Of a stretch of DNA of 64,000 nt, positions 8,624-16,233 are shown one piece after another. The notes beneath the pieces were generated by a model that was not told the origin of the DNA, searched no databases, and worked only from the letters and a program-made list of their open reading frames with translations. The stretch is from CAWBCR01 sp963787375 (lineage in GTDB: Bacteria > Chloroflexota > Anaerolineae > Aggregatilineales > UBA3940). Where the stretch lies: contig CAWBCR010000031.1 in assembly GCA_963787375.1 (NCBI GenBank), positions 62,001 through 126,000 of the forward strand. The letters run 5' to 3'. Position numbers and translations under genes: made by a program. Positions within the stretch are counted from its first letter, which is position 1, and every line of letters begins with the position of its first letter.

Positions 8624-9841
8624 ATGCCCAAACCGGTTGTGATTGTCGGTGCGCTTGACACGAAGGGCGCGGAATTCCAGTTCGTGCGCGACCTGATCGC
8701 CGCGCGGGGCCTCGACACGCTGGTGGTGGACTTCGGCATCATGGGCGAGCCGCCCTTCACGCCGGACGTCACCGCCGAAGAAGTGGCGCAGGCAGGCGGG
8801 CACAGCCTCAAGGAACTGCGCGAGGCGGGCGACAAGACGCTGGCCATGCGCACCATGTCTGACGGGCTGGCGAAGGTCGTCAGCCAGCTTTACGAGGACG
8901 GCAAATTGGATGGCATCCTGGGGATGGGCGGGGGCGGCGGCACCAGCCTTGCCACAGCGGCCATGCGCGGCCTGCCGGTGGGCGTGCCCAAGCTGATGGT
9001 CAGCACGATGGCCGCCGGGGACGTATCGCCCTACGTCGGGACCACCGACATCACCATGATGCCCAGCATCGTGGACGTGCAGGGCATCAACTCGCTGAGC
9101 CGGAAGATCTACGCCAACGCCGCTGGGGCCATCGCGGGGATGATCGAGCAGGAGACACCCGCGCCCGCCGACGAGAAGCCGATCATCACCGCCAGCATGT
9201 TCGGCAACACAACCAAGGCGGTCGGCCACGCCCAGCAGTTGTTGGAGGCCGACGGCTACGAGGTGCTGGTCTTCCACGCGGTGGGGACCGGCGGCAAGAC
9301 GCTCGAATCGCTGGTGAGCGCCGGGTACGTGACAGGCGTGTTGGACATCACCACGACGGAGCTGGCCGACGAAGTATGCGGCGGCGTGCTGTCGGCGGGG
9401 CCGGACCGGCTGTTCGCGGCGGCGCGGAACGGCGTGCCGAGCGTGATCGTGCCCGGCTGTGTTGATATGGCAAACTTCGCCGGGATCGGGACGGTGCCCG
9501 AGAAGTACCGAGGCCGCAATCTCTACGAGTGGAACCCGGACGTGACGCTGCTGCGCACCAACGTCGAGGAGAACCGGCAGATCGGTGAGTGGATCGCCAG
9601 GGCCGCCAACGAATCGACCGGCCCGGTGACGATCCTGATCCCGCTGAAGGGCGTGTCGCAGCTTGACAGCCCCGGCGGCGCGTTCTGGGACGAGGCCGCC
9701 GACGCGGCCTGCTTCGACGCGATCAAGCAGAACCTGAAGCCCGGCATCCCGGTGGTCGAGATGGATGCCAACATCAACGACACGGCGTTCTCGGAGAAGG
9801 CGGTCGCGCTGCTGAAGGACATGATCGCGCAGTCTGCCTGA
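8624..9841 (+). CDS. Tm-1-like ATP-binding domain protein (UPF0261)
   Basis: This 405-residue protein belongs to the Tm-1-like/UPF0261 family. The N terminus reads VVIVGALDTKGAEFQFVRDLI, and a glycine-rich nucleotide-binding loop, GMGGGGGTS, lies near residue 100, followed by DITMMPSIVDVQGIN. A plant homologue, tomato Tm-1, binds ATP; the bacterial role is not established. In eukaryotes this domain is often fused to the TIM-barrel PEP-hydrolase-like domain, which is encoded separately here at 10819-11667. An AGGAGGG ribosome site precedes the ATG. The last 70 nt (9768-9838) are nearly repeated at 10561-10631. Confidence 0.92.
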   Translation: MPKPVVIVGALDTKGAEFQFVRDLIAARGLDTLVVDFGIMGEPPFTPDVTAEEVAQAGGHSLKELREAGDKTLAMRTMSDGLAKVVSQLYEDGKLDGILGMGGGGGTSLATAAMRGLPVGVPKLMVSTMAAGDVSPYVGTTDITMMPSIVDVQGINSLSRKIYANAAGAIAGMIEQETPAPADEKPIITASMFGNTTKAVGHAQQLLEADGYEVLVFHAVGTGGKTLESLVSAGYVTGVLDITTTELADEVCGGVLSAGPDRLFAAARNGVPSVIVPGCVDMANFAGIGTVPEKYRGRNLYEWNPDVTLLRTNVEENRQIGEWIARAANESTGPVTILIPLKGVSQLDSPGGAFWDEAADAACFDAIKQNLKPGIPVVEMDANINDTAFSEKAVALLKDMIAQSA

Positions 9842-9855
9842 AGGAGCATACGGAA

Positions 9856-10554
9856 GTGTCAGAAGAAAAACAGCCTGTGGACGACAAGCCTGGCCCGGAG
9901 CAGCCGCCCCCACTCGACGAAGCGACCGTGCAGTTTCTGCTGAGCGAGTACTCGGTGCTGAAGGACCTGTTCGCTGACAGCGCCTCGGCAGGCCGGAGCC
10001 TGTTCAACTTCTACCTGACGCTGCTCTCGGCTCTGATCGGCGGGATCGTGCTGCTGGTTCAACTCGGGTCGTCGATCCAGTTCAACGCGGGGATTGTGGT
10101 GGGGCTGCTGGCCTTTGGCAGCCTGCTGGGGGTCGTCTACCAGGCCGCGCTGGTCGGCATTTACGCCGACAACACCCGCTACGCGCGGGCCATCGACGAC
10201 CTGAGGCTGTATCTGGCCGAACGGCTGCCGGATGCCACGCCGCCGCTGTACCACTTTCCGGTCAAGGCCATGCCCGCCGAAGCCGAGGTCGGGGCCATCG
10301 AGAAGATCGAGAACCGCATGTGGTGGATGAACCCGGTCAGCACCTTCTCGCTGGTCGTCAACGTGATCACCAGCGCGAACCTGTCTGTGCTGGTGCTGAT
10401 CGCGCTGCGGGGCAGCGGCCTGCTGGGCATCCGCCCGATCCAGAGCATGCTGGCGGTGGTCGTGGTGTTCGGGGTGAGCTACCTGTTACAGCAGGTTTAC
10501 GGACAGGTACGCTTCCGCCAGCAGGTCCGGGCCTACACCCGGAAGGTCGCGTAG
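9856..10554 (+). CDS. Hypothetical four-helix membrane protein
   Basis: I do not recognise this 232-residue protein. An acidic, proline-rich cytoplasmic head of about 45 residues is followed by four predicted helices: FYLTLLSALIGGIVLLVQL, a second Gly-rich helix near residues 75-102, one near 155-178 and one near 190-210. A basic tail follows. It starts at a GTG 14 nt after the Tm-1-like stop, with AAGGAG upstream. It lies exactly between two near-identical copies of the Tm-1-like 3' end, which suggests that it was inserted there. A role in signalling or ion movement would be a guess. Confidence 0.7.
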   Translation: MSEEKQPVDDKPGPEQPPPLDEATVQFLLSEYSVLKDLFADSASAGRSLFNFYLTLLSALIGGIVLLVQLGSSIQFNAGIVVGLLAFGSLLGVVYQAALVGIYADNTRYARAIDDLRLYLAERLPDATPPLYHFPVKAMPAEAEVGAIEKIENRMWWMNPVSTFSLVVNVITSANLSVLVLIALRGSGLLGIRPIQSMLAVVVVFGVSYLLQQVYGQVRFRQQVRAYTRKVA

Positions 10555-10560
10555 GCCGGA

Positions 10561-10631
10561 TGAACGCCAACATCAACGACGCGGCGTTCTCGGAAAAGGC
10601 GGTGGAACTGCTGAAGGGGATGATGAAGTAG
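10561..10631 (+). pseudogene. Detached duplicate of the Tm-1-like gene 3' end
   Basis: A 23-codon ORF ends in TAG and translates almost identically to the C terminus of the Tm-1-like protein (NANINDAAFSEKAVELL here against NANINDTAFSEKAVALL at 9768-9838). It follows the membrane-protein stop directly. The simplest reading is that the segment 9842-10560 was inserted at the end of the gene, leaving the old 3' end displaced, or that a tandem duplication was later filled. Confidence 0.75.
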
Positions 10632-10640
10632 GAGGGTGTG

Positions 10641-10758
10641 ACCTCACCCCCTCCTCGCTGCGCTCGGCGTCCCTCTCTCCGGCAACGCGCCTTAGGCCTT
10701 ATGATTGGTGGAGAGGGGAAGGCGAGCTGCCGCAGGGCAGGTGCGCAAGGGGTGAGGT
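10641..10758. repeat. Palindromic repeat family B, copy 2
   Basis: Outer arms ACCTCACCCC (10641-10650) and GGGGTGAGGT (10749-10758) form a perfect 10-bp inverted repeat, with a second inner pair (CCTCTCTCC near 10672 and GGAGAGGGG near 10710). No coding sequence is seen in it. Confidence 0.65.
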
Positions 10759-10818
10759 AACGGCTGAAGCCAACTGCTAAACGCTAACCGCTCTTACCCT
10801 TGAAAGGAGATCACAACC

Positions 10819-11667
10819 ATGACTCTACAAGTCGGAATCCCACGTGCGGAAATCCTCAAGCGGCTGCACGCCCAGATCGACGCAGGCAAGCCGATCATCG
10901 GCTGCGGCGCGGGGACGGGCATCAGCGCCAAGTTCGCCGAGGCGGGCGGCGCAGACGTGATCATCATCTACAACTCGGGGCGCTACCGGATGGCCGGGCG
11001 CGGGTCGCTGGCCGGGCTGCTGCCCTACGGCGACGCCAACGGCATCGTGGTGGAGATGGCCGCCGAGGTACTGCCGGTCGTGAAGAACACGCCGGTGCAG
11101 GCCGGGGTGTGCGGCACCGACCCCTTCCGGCTGATGCCGGTGTTCCTGAAGCAGCTCAAAGAGATGGGCTTCTCCGGCGTGCAGAACTTCCCGACCGTCG
11201 GGCTGTTTGACGGCAAGTTCCGCAGCAACCTGGAAGCGACCGGCATGGGCTACGACAAAGAGGTCGACATGGTGGGCATGGCCCACGAACTGGACCTGTT
11301 CACCACGCCGTACGTGTTCACGCCCGACGAGGCGCGGGCAATGGTCAAGGCCGGGGCCGACCTGATGGTGTGCCACGTCGGGCTGACGACCGCCGGGAGC
11401 ATCGGCGCGGGCGAGGCGTTCTCGCTGGACGAGGCCATCGCGCGGGTGATGGGCATGGCCGAAGCCGCGTGGGCGGTCAACAAGGACCAGATGGTGATCT
11501 GCCACGGCGGGCCGCTGGACGAGCCGCAGAACGTCGGGGTGGCGCTGAAGCAGATGCCGGGCATCGTCGGGTTCTTCGGCGCGTCGAGCATCGAGCGGCT
11601 GCCGACCGAGCGGGCCATCCGGCAGCAGGTGGTGGACTTCAAGGCGCTGGAGACGGCGAAGAAGTAG
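10819..11667 (+). CDS. PEP-hydrolase-like TIM-barrel protein (Tm-1 partner)
   Basis: This 282-residue TIM barrel belongs to the phosphoenolpyruvate-hydrolase-like family of the PEP mutase/isocitrate-lyase superfamily. Characteristic stretches are GCGAGTGISAKFAEAGGADVIIIYNSGRYR, GVQNFPTVGLFDG and DLMVCHVGLTTAGS. It starts 19 nt after a GAAAGGAGAT ribosome site. Its usual partner is the Tm-1-like protein, encoded 1 kb upstream here, so the two probably form one enzyme or complex. No reaction is established for the pair. Placement between aldolases and transketolase suggests a step in the same catabolic route. Confidence 0.9.
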   Translation: MTLQVGIPRAEILKRLHAQIDAGKPIIGCGAGTGISAKFAEAGGADVIIIYNSGRYRMAGRGSLAGLLPYGDANGIVVEMAAEVLPVVKNTPVQAGVCGTDPFRLMPVFLKQLKEMGFSGVQNFPTVGLFDGKFRSNLEATGMGYDKEVDMVGMAHELDLFTTPYVFTPDEARAMVKAGADLMVCHVGLTTAGSIGAGEAFSLDEAIARVMGMAEAAWAVNKDQMVICHGGPLDEPQNVGVALKQMPGIVGFFGASSIERLPTERAIRQQVVDFKALETAKK

Positions 11668-11671
11668 CTGA

Positions 11672-11741
11672 ACCCTCACCCCGCTCAGCCGCTCTATCGA
11701 GCGGCCTCGCTGCCCCTCTCCCGGCGGGAGAGGGGCAGACT
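11672..11741. repeat. Palindromic repeat family B, copy 3 (truncated)
   Basis: Starts like the other copies (ACCCTCACCCC). It holds a small hairpin CCGCT...AGCGG and a perfect 13-bp stem, CTGCCCCTCTCCC (11710-11722) and GGGAGAGGGGCAG (11726-11738), but lacks the closing GGTGAGG arm. A headless gene tail begins directly after it. Confidence 0.6.
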
Positions 11742-11761
11742 GTGCGCGCCGAGCGAAGGTT

Positions 11762-11878
11762 GTGCGGCCCAAGTGCCATTGGGACGCGGCCAACCCGGAG
11801 TCGATGAAGCTGGCGCTGAAGCTGGGGTACAGATCGACCGGATCGTATGTGGCGCTATTCTTAAGAGATGCCGACTAA
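11762..11878 (+). pseudogene. 3' remnant of a GNAT-family acetyltransferase
   Basis: The reading frame ending at TAA 11876-11878 encodes a typical GNAT C terminus: HWDAANPESMKLALKLGY followed by RSTGSYVALFL. In GNAT enzymes this is the last helix-strand unit, which contacts acetyl-CoA. No upstream GNAT core is present; the remnant is cut by palindromic repeat copy 3. It is therefore a dead fragment and has bearing on the next gene's start, because an ATG at 11868 lies within it. Confidence 0.7.
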
Positions 11879-11900
11879 ATCCAACGAAAGCGAGCCATCC

Positions 11901-13292
11901 ATGTCTACCACCCAAACCCTACCCCCCTACCTCGCCGCCGCGCGGCCCAAGACCGCCGCCGAGCGCAAGCCGTGGTACCTGAACACCGCCCCGACCTACA
12001 TCGGCGTGTTTCTATGGATCGTCTACTACGAGGCGTTCGGCAATGCGATCCCGCTGGGCGGGCTGGCCGGGGCGCTGGTCGGCGTGGCGCTGACGGCGAT
12101 CCTCAGCTTCGCGCTGCAATACGTGGTGTTCGGGATGCTCGGCATGCGCACCGGGCTGCCGCTGTACGTCGTCGGCTCGTCGACGTTTGGCACGAAGGGC
12201 GGCTATCTCATCCCCGGCGTGTTCATGGGCATCCTGCAGGTCGGCTGGTTCAGCGTGATGACCTACTACGCCGTGCGGCTGATCCTGCTGGCGGTGAACG
12301 TGCAGCCGCTCACGCCGTTCGACGCCGACCCGTCGCTGCGCGGGTTCTCGCTGCTGTTTCTGGCCATCGCGGTGGTGTGGGGCTACACCTTCGCCACACT
12401 CGGCGCGCTGGGCATCGACTACATCTCGAAGGTCGGGCAGTACGTGTCGATCATCCCGCTGGCGATGCTGGCCATCACCGCGGCGAGCGCGCTGCCGCAC
12501 GTCGCAGCGGGGGCGGGCCGACCGCTGTGGATGTCGTCAGCACCGCCGCCGATCTGGGCCCCGGCGCTGTTCATCGTGCAGCTTGGGCTGGGCAACTTCG
12601 CGACGGCGGGCACGGCGGGCGTCGACTTTGGCATGACGAACCGCAGCCGCCGCGATGTGATCCTAGGCGGCGTGTTCGGCATCATCGCGCCGATTACCGT
12701 CGGCGCGGGGCTGGCGCTGCTGACCGTCGCCGGGGCGCACGGCATCGACCCCAACCTTGCGACGTTCACCTATTCGGGCGCGCTGCCGGTGGTCAGCCCC
12801 CGGCTGGCGGCGGTGATGCTGCTGCTGTTCGCCGCCTCGGCGATCCCGTCGTCGGGCGTGTGCGCGTTCATCATGGGCAACTCGCTGTCGACGATGATCC
12901 CGCGCGTGCCGCGCCTGGCGTGGACGCTGGGCGGCGCGACAGTGGGCATCGCGCTGGCGGTGCTGGGGCTGGCGGGCAACCTGGAGTCGTTCTTCGGGCT
13001 GATCGGCGCGTCGTTCGGGCCGGTGGCGGGGGCGATGATCGCCGACTGGCTGCTGAGCGGGCGCAAATGGGCCGGGCCGCGGCGGGGGATCAGCGTGCCG
13101 GGCTACGCCGCGTGGGCCATCGGCTTTGTGGTGGGCGTGCTCAACAACGACATCGTGGCCGGGCTGGTGGGGCACCCGCTGCTGGCGGCGTGGCACCCAA
13201 CGGTGGTGTACTCGCTGGTGACGGGGTTCGTGGTGTATGCGCTGCTGGCGAAGCTGGGGTTGGAGGGGGAGGTGATGGATCTCGCCTCCTGA
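11901..13292 (+). CDS. NCS1/cytosine-permease-like transporter
   Basis: This protein of about 463 residues has twelve predicted membrane helices. The N-terminal AAARPKTAAERKPWYLNTAPTYIG and the helix-1 region resemble the nucleobase:cation symporter-1 (CodB-like) group. I prefer the ATG at 11901 over the in-frame ATG at 11868, because the latter sits inside a degraded GNAT tail and neither has a clear ribosome site. The gene lies between the Tm-1/PEP-hydrolase-like pair and the GntR-led operon, so it may import the island's substrate or a related heterocycle. Specificity cannot be read from sequence. Confidence 0.85.
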   Translation: MSTTQTLPPYLAAARPKTAAERKPWYLNTAPTYIGVFLWIVYYEAFGNAIPLGGLAGALVGVALTAILSFALQYVVFGMLGMRTGLPLYVVGSSTFGTKGGYLIPGVFMGILQVGWFSVMTYYAVRLILLAVNVQPLTPFDADPSLRGFSLLFLAIAVVWGYTFATLGALGIDYISKVGQYVSIIPLAMLAITAASALPHVAAGAGRPLWMSSAPPPIWAPALFIVQLGLGNFATAGTAGVDFGMTNRSRRDVILGGVFGIIAPITVGAGLALLTVAGAHGIDPNLATFTYSGALPVVSPRLAAVMLLLFAASAIPSSGVCAFIMGNSLSTMIPRVPRLAWTLGGATVGIALAVLGLAGNLESFFGLIGASFGPVAGAMIADWLLSGRKWAGPRRGISVPGYAAWAIGFVVGVLNNDIVAGLVGHPLLAAWHPTVVYSLVTGFVVYALLAKLGLEGEVMDLAS

Positions 13293-13391
13293 CCTCACCC
13301 CCGTCTCCGGCGGCTTATGCCGCCTCCGACTCCCCCTCTCCAGTTTAGAGAGGGGAGAGAGACGCCCTGCGGGCGTCGCAGAGGGTGAGGT
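13292..13391. repeat. Palindromic repeat family B, copy 4
   Basis: Outer arms ACCTCACCC (13292-13300) and GGGTGAGGT (13383-13391) enclose three nested hairpins: GGCGG-CCGCC, CCCTCTCC-GAGAGGGG and GACGCCC-GGGCGTC. It begins at the permease stop and may double as its terminator. Confidence 0.65.
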
Positions 13392-13404
13392 TGGAAGCAC
13401 CCTC

Positions 13405-13450
13405 TTGCCAACCACGCGAAATTGTTATAATATTAGAATGTTCCGACATT
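13405..13450 (+). promoter_or_regulatory. Candidate promoter and operator of the GntR gene
   Basis: TTGCCA (13405-13410) and a consensus TATAAT (13426-13431) are separated by 15 bp, which is short. Just downstream is a perfect inverted repeat, AATGT-TCCG-ACATT (13437-13450), well placed to block initiation. A TGT-n4-ACA core suits a winged-helix dimer such as the GntR product 42 nt further on. The assignment is inference. Confidence 0.45.
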
Positions 13451-13491
13451 TTGCGACCAGATCGTCTCCGCCGCAGACAGGTTGAACGAGC

Positions 13492-14214
13492 ATGATCCGA
13501 GACAGCAAGGTCCCGTTTTACTACCAGCTTTACGAGATTCTGCGCAGGCAGATCCTGACCAGCGCGTGGAAGCCGGGCGACATGCTGCCCACCGAGACGG
13601 ACCTGCTGGAGCAGTACGTGCTGAGCCGCACCACCGTCCGGCAGGCGCTCGACATGCTGGTCAACGACGGGTTGATCTACCGCCAGCGCGGGCGCGGCAC
13701 GTTCGTCGCGCGGCCCACCATCGACCAGGGGGCGTCGCGCATCATCAGCTTCACCGAGGACATGCGCCAGCGCGGGCTGGAGCCGCACACGACCGTGCTG
13801 TCTTCGGAGATCATCCCCGCCCCGGACGAGATCGCCGAGGCACTGCACATCGCGCCCGGCGAGGAGGTCGCCAACCTGGTGCGGCTGCGCCTGGCCGACG
13901 ACGAGCCGATGAGCCTCGAAACGTCGTACCTGGCGCACCGCTACTGCCCCGGCGTGCTCAAGTATGATTACGCCGCCCGCTCGCTGCGGCAGACGCTGGC
14001 CAGCGAGTACGGCCTACACCTGGTTTACGCGCGGCAGAAGATCCGCGCAGTGGCGGCCAGCCGCGCGCAGGCGCAGACGCTGTCGGTGAAGGCCGGCGCG
14101 GCGCTGCTGTTCATCGAGCGCATTTCCTTCACCGGGCAGGACGTGCCCGTCGAGTTTCTACGGACCTATCATCGCGGCGACCGCTACACGCTGCACAACG
14201 AACTGCACGACTGA
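13492..14214 (+). CDS. GntR-family transcriptional regulator with UTRA domain
   Basis: This 240-residue regulator has an N-terminal winged helix (PFYYQLYEILRRQI, MLPTETDLLEQYVLSRTTVRQALDMLV, IYRQRGRGTFVA) and a C-terminal UTRA ligand-binding domain (about residues 90-235, ending RTYHRGDRYTLHNEL). UTRA regulators usually bind small sugars or their phosphates and repress the adjacent catabolic operon. It lies 35 nt before the isomerase-kinase-transketolase operon on the same strand, so it is the likely local controller. An inverted repeat at 13437-13450 is a candidate operator. Confidence 0.93.
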   Translation: MIRDSKVPFYYQLYEILRRQILTSAWKPGDMLPTETDLLEQYVLSRTTVRQALDMLVNDGLIYRQRGRGTFVARPTIDQGASRIISFTEDMRQRGLEPHTTVLSSEIIPAPDEIAEALHIAPGEEVANLVRLRLADDEPMSLETSYLAHRYCPGVLKYDYAARSLRQTLASEYGLHLVYARQKIRAVAASRAQAQTLSVKAGAALLFIERISFTGQDVPVEFLRTYHRGDRYTLHNELHD

Positions 14215-14249
14215 CAAGCCTGACGCATACCAGCAAAGAAGGGGACATT

Positions 14250-15227
14250 ATGGACATCAAGGTTTCGACCGGCATCTGGTTCCTGGGCGCGACGAGCGAC
14301 CGGTTCGTCAAACAGGGCTACCGCCCCGACAAGACCATCGTCGAGCGCTTCAAGCTCGCGGCGACCGTCGACGGCGTGGGCGGGCTGGAGATGCACTACC
14401 CCACCGAAGTCACCGACGACACCTACAAGGACCTCAAGTCGCTGGCGAACGACCTCGGGCTGGAGATCGTGCAGTTCTGCCCGCACCTGTGGGTTGACCC
14501 GCGCTGGAAGTACGGGCAGTTCACCAACCCCGACGCCAAGCTGCGCCGCCAGGCGCTGGACCTCGTCAAGCGCACGACCGACATCGCGCAGCACATGGAA
14601 GCGCACGTGATGGTCTACTGGCCCGCGCAGGACGGCTACGACTACCCGTTCCAGATCGACCACCGCAAGGCGCTCGACTGGCTGGTGGAAGGGCTGACCG
14701 AGTGGGTCGACTACAACCCCGACCAGAAGATCGTGGTCGAGTACAAGGCCTTCGAGCCGCGCACGCACATCCTGCTGCCGACCATCGGGCACTGCATGAC
14801 GATCGTCAACGAGATCAACCGCCCCAACTTCGGCGTGAACATCGACATGGGCCACGCGCTGATCATGAAGGAAAACCTGGCCGAGTCGATCGGGCTGTGC
14901 TGCCGCTACGGCAAGCTGTTCCACACGCACTGGAATGACAACTGGAAGCTGTTCGACGACGACATTATGGTCGGCACGGTGAACCTGTGGGAGACGCTCG
15001 AAGCGCTGTTCTGGCTGGAAGAGTGGGGCTACGACGGCTGGTTCGGCCTCGACCTGTTCCCGTACCGCGAAGACCCGGCCAAAGCGGTCGACGAGAGCAT
15101 CAAGAACCTGAAGTTCGGCTACGAGCTGCTGAGCCGCGTCCCGCGCGAAGAACTGCGCGAGTGCTTCCAGACCTCGGACGCGATCCACATCGCGCAGTTG
15201 ATGCGGCGCATGCTGGGAGGGTCGTAA
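14250..15227 (+). CDS. Xylose-isomerase-like TIM-barrel sugar isomerase/epimerase
   Basis: This 325-residue AP-endonuclease-2-fold protein carries the divalent-metal ligand set in order: Glu in VVEYKAFEP, Asp in NIDMGHAL, His in FHTHWND and an acidic residue in GLDLFPYRED. Family members interconvert aldoses, ketoses and epimers. AAGAAGGGGACATT precedes the ATG. It is the first gene of a closely spaced operon with a PfkB kinase and both transketolase subunits. By analogy with published apiose and sulfoquinovose routes it would make the ketose that is phosphorylated next. The exact sugar is unknown. Confidence 0.88.
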   Translation: MDIKVSTGIWFLGATSDRFVKQGYRPDKTIVERFKLAATVDGVGGLEMHYPTEVTDDTYKDLKSLANDLGLEIVQFCPHLWVDPRWKYGQFTNPDAKLRRQALDLVKRTTDIAQHMEAHVMVYWPAQDGYDYPFQIDHRKALDWLVEGLTEWVDYNPDQKIVVEYKAFEPRTHILLPTIGHCMTIVNEINRPNFGVNIDMGHALIMKENLAESIGLCCRYGKLFHTHWNDNWKLFDDDIMVGTVNLWETLEALFWLEEWGYDGWFGLDLFPYREDPAKAVDESIKNLKFGYELLSRVPREELRECFQTSDAIHIAQLMRRMLGGS

Positions 15228-15232
15228 GCGCG

Positions 15233-16219
15233 ATGATCGTCACGCTGGGCGAGCTGCTGATCGACATGTTCCCGGCGGAGCTGGGCCGGCGGCTGACGGA
15301 CGTGTCGGCCTTCCGGCCCAAGCCGGGCGGCGCGCCGGCTAACGTGGCGGTCGCGACCCGGCGGCTGGGCGCGCGCAGCGCCTTCATCGGCAAGGTGGGC
15401 GACGACGCCTTCGGGCATTACCTGGACGACGTGCTGCGCGCGGAGGACGTCGAGACGCGCGGCGTGCGATTCGACCCGGAGGCGCGCACGACGATGGCCT
15501 TCATCGCCATGCCCGACGCCGACCACGCCGAGTTTATCTTCTATCGCAATCCGGGCGCGGACATGCTGCTGCGCGCCGACGAACTGGACCGCTCGCTGCT
15601 GGCGGACGCCGCCGCGTTCCACTTCGGCTCGCTGAGCCTGGCGCAGGAGCCCAGCCGCGCGGCGACGCTGGAGGCGGCACGGCTGGCGCGCGAGGCGGGG
15701 GCGCTGGTGTCGTTCGACGTGAACTACCGCCCTGCCCTGTGGCGCGACCCCGGCGAAGCGGTCGACGTGGTGAAGTCGGTCGTGCCGCGCGCCGACCTGG
15801 TCAAGGTCAACGAGGTCGAGGCGGCACTGCTGGCGGGCCGCGAGCGCGTCGACGCCGACGACAGGGATAGCCTCGACGCTGCCGCGCAGGCGATGATCGC
15901 GCTGGGGCCGCAGGTGTGCGTGATCACGCTGGGGCCGCAGGGCAGCTTCTTCCGCACAGCGCAGGGCGGCGGGTTTGTGCCGGCGTTCCACGTCGAGACG
16001 GTCGACGCGGTAGGCTGCGGCGACGCGTTCGTGGCCGGGCTGCTGACGCGGCTCACGCAGGGCGGCGGCTGGCAGGACCGGCTCGACACGGCGACGCTGG
16101 CGCAGGCGCTGCGCTACGCCAACGCCGTCGGGGCGCTGACGGCGCTGACGCAGGGGGTGATCCCGGCGCTGCCCACCGCCGCGCAGGTCGACGCATTTCT
16201 GGCGCAACATCAAGGCTGA
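15233..16219 (+). CDS. PfkB-family sugar kinase (fructokinase-like)
   Basis: This 328-residue ribokinase-fold kinase has the N-terminal strand VTLGELLIDM, the substrate loop KPGGAPANVAVATRRLG and the catalytic signature DAVGCGDAFVAG near residue 265. It resembles fructokinases in length and motif spacing. It starts 5 nt after the isomerase stop, and the transketolase N-subunit starts 14 nt after it ends, so all are co-transcribed. It probably phosphorylates the ketose before C2 transfer. This is the second PfkB kinase of the island; the first is truncated at the window start. Confidence 0.93.
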   Translation: MIVTLGELLIDMFPAELGRRLTDVSAFRPKPGGAPANVAVATRRLGARSAFIGKVGDDAFGHYLDDVLRAEDVETRGVRFDPEARTTMAFIAMPDADHAEFIFYRNPGADMLLRADELDRSLLADAAAFHFGSLSLAQEPSRAATLEAARLAREAGALVSFDVNYRPALWRDPGEAVDVVKSVVPRADLVKVNEVEAALLAGRERVDADDRDSLDAAAQAMIALGPQVCVITLGPQGSFFRTAQGGGFVPAFHVETVDAVGCGDAFVAGLLTRLTQGGGWQDRLDTATLAQALRYANAVGALTALTQGVIPALPTAAQVDAFLAQHQG

Positions 16220-16233
16220 AAGGTTACCGATAT

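Noticed and set aside
11868..11900. Upstream ATG as start of the NCS1-type permease
   Set aside because: It lies inside the codons of a GNAT C-terminal remnant and has no usable ribosome site; the ATG at 11901 fits better, though this is not decisive.
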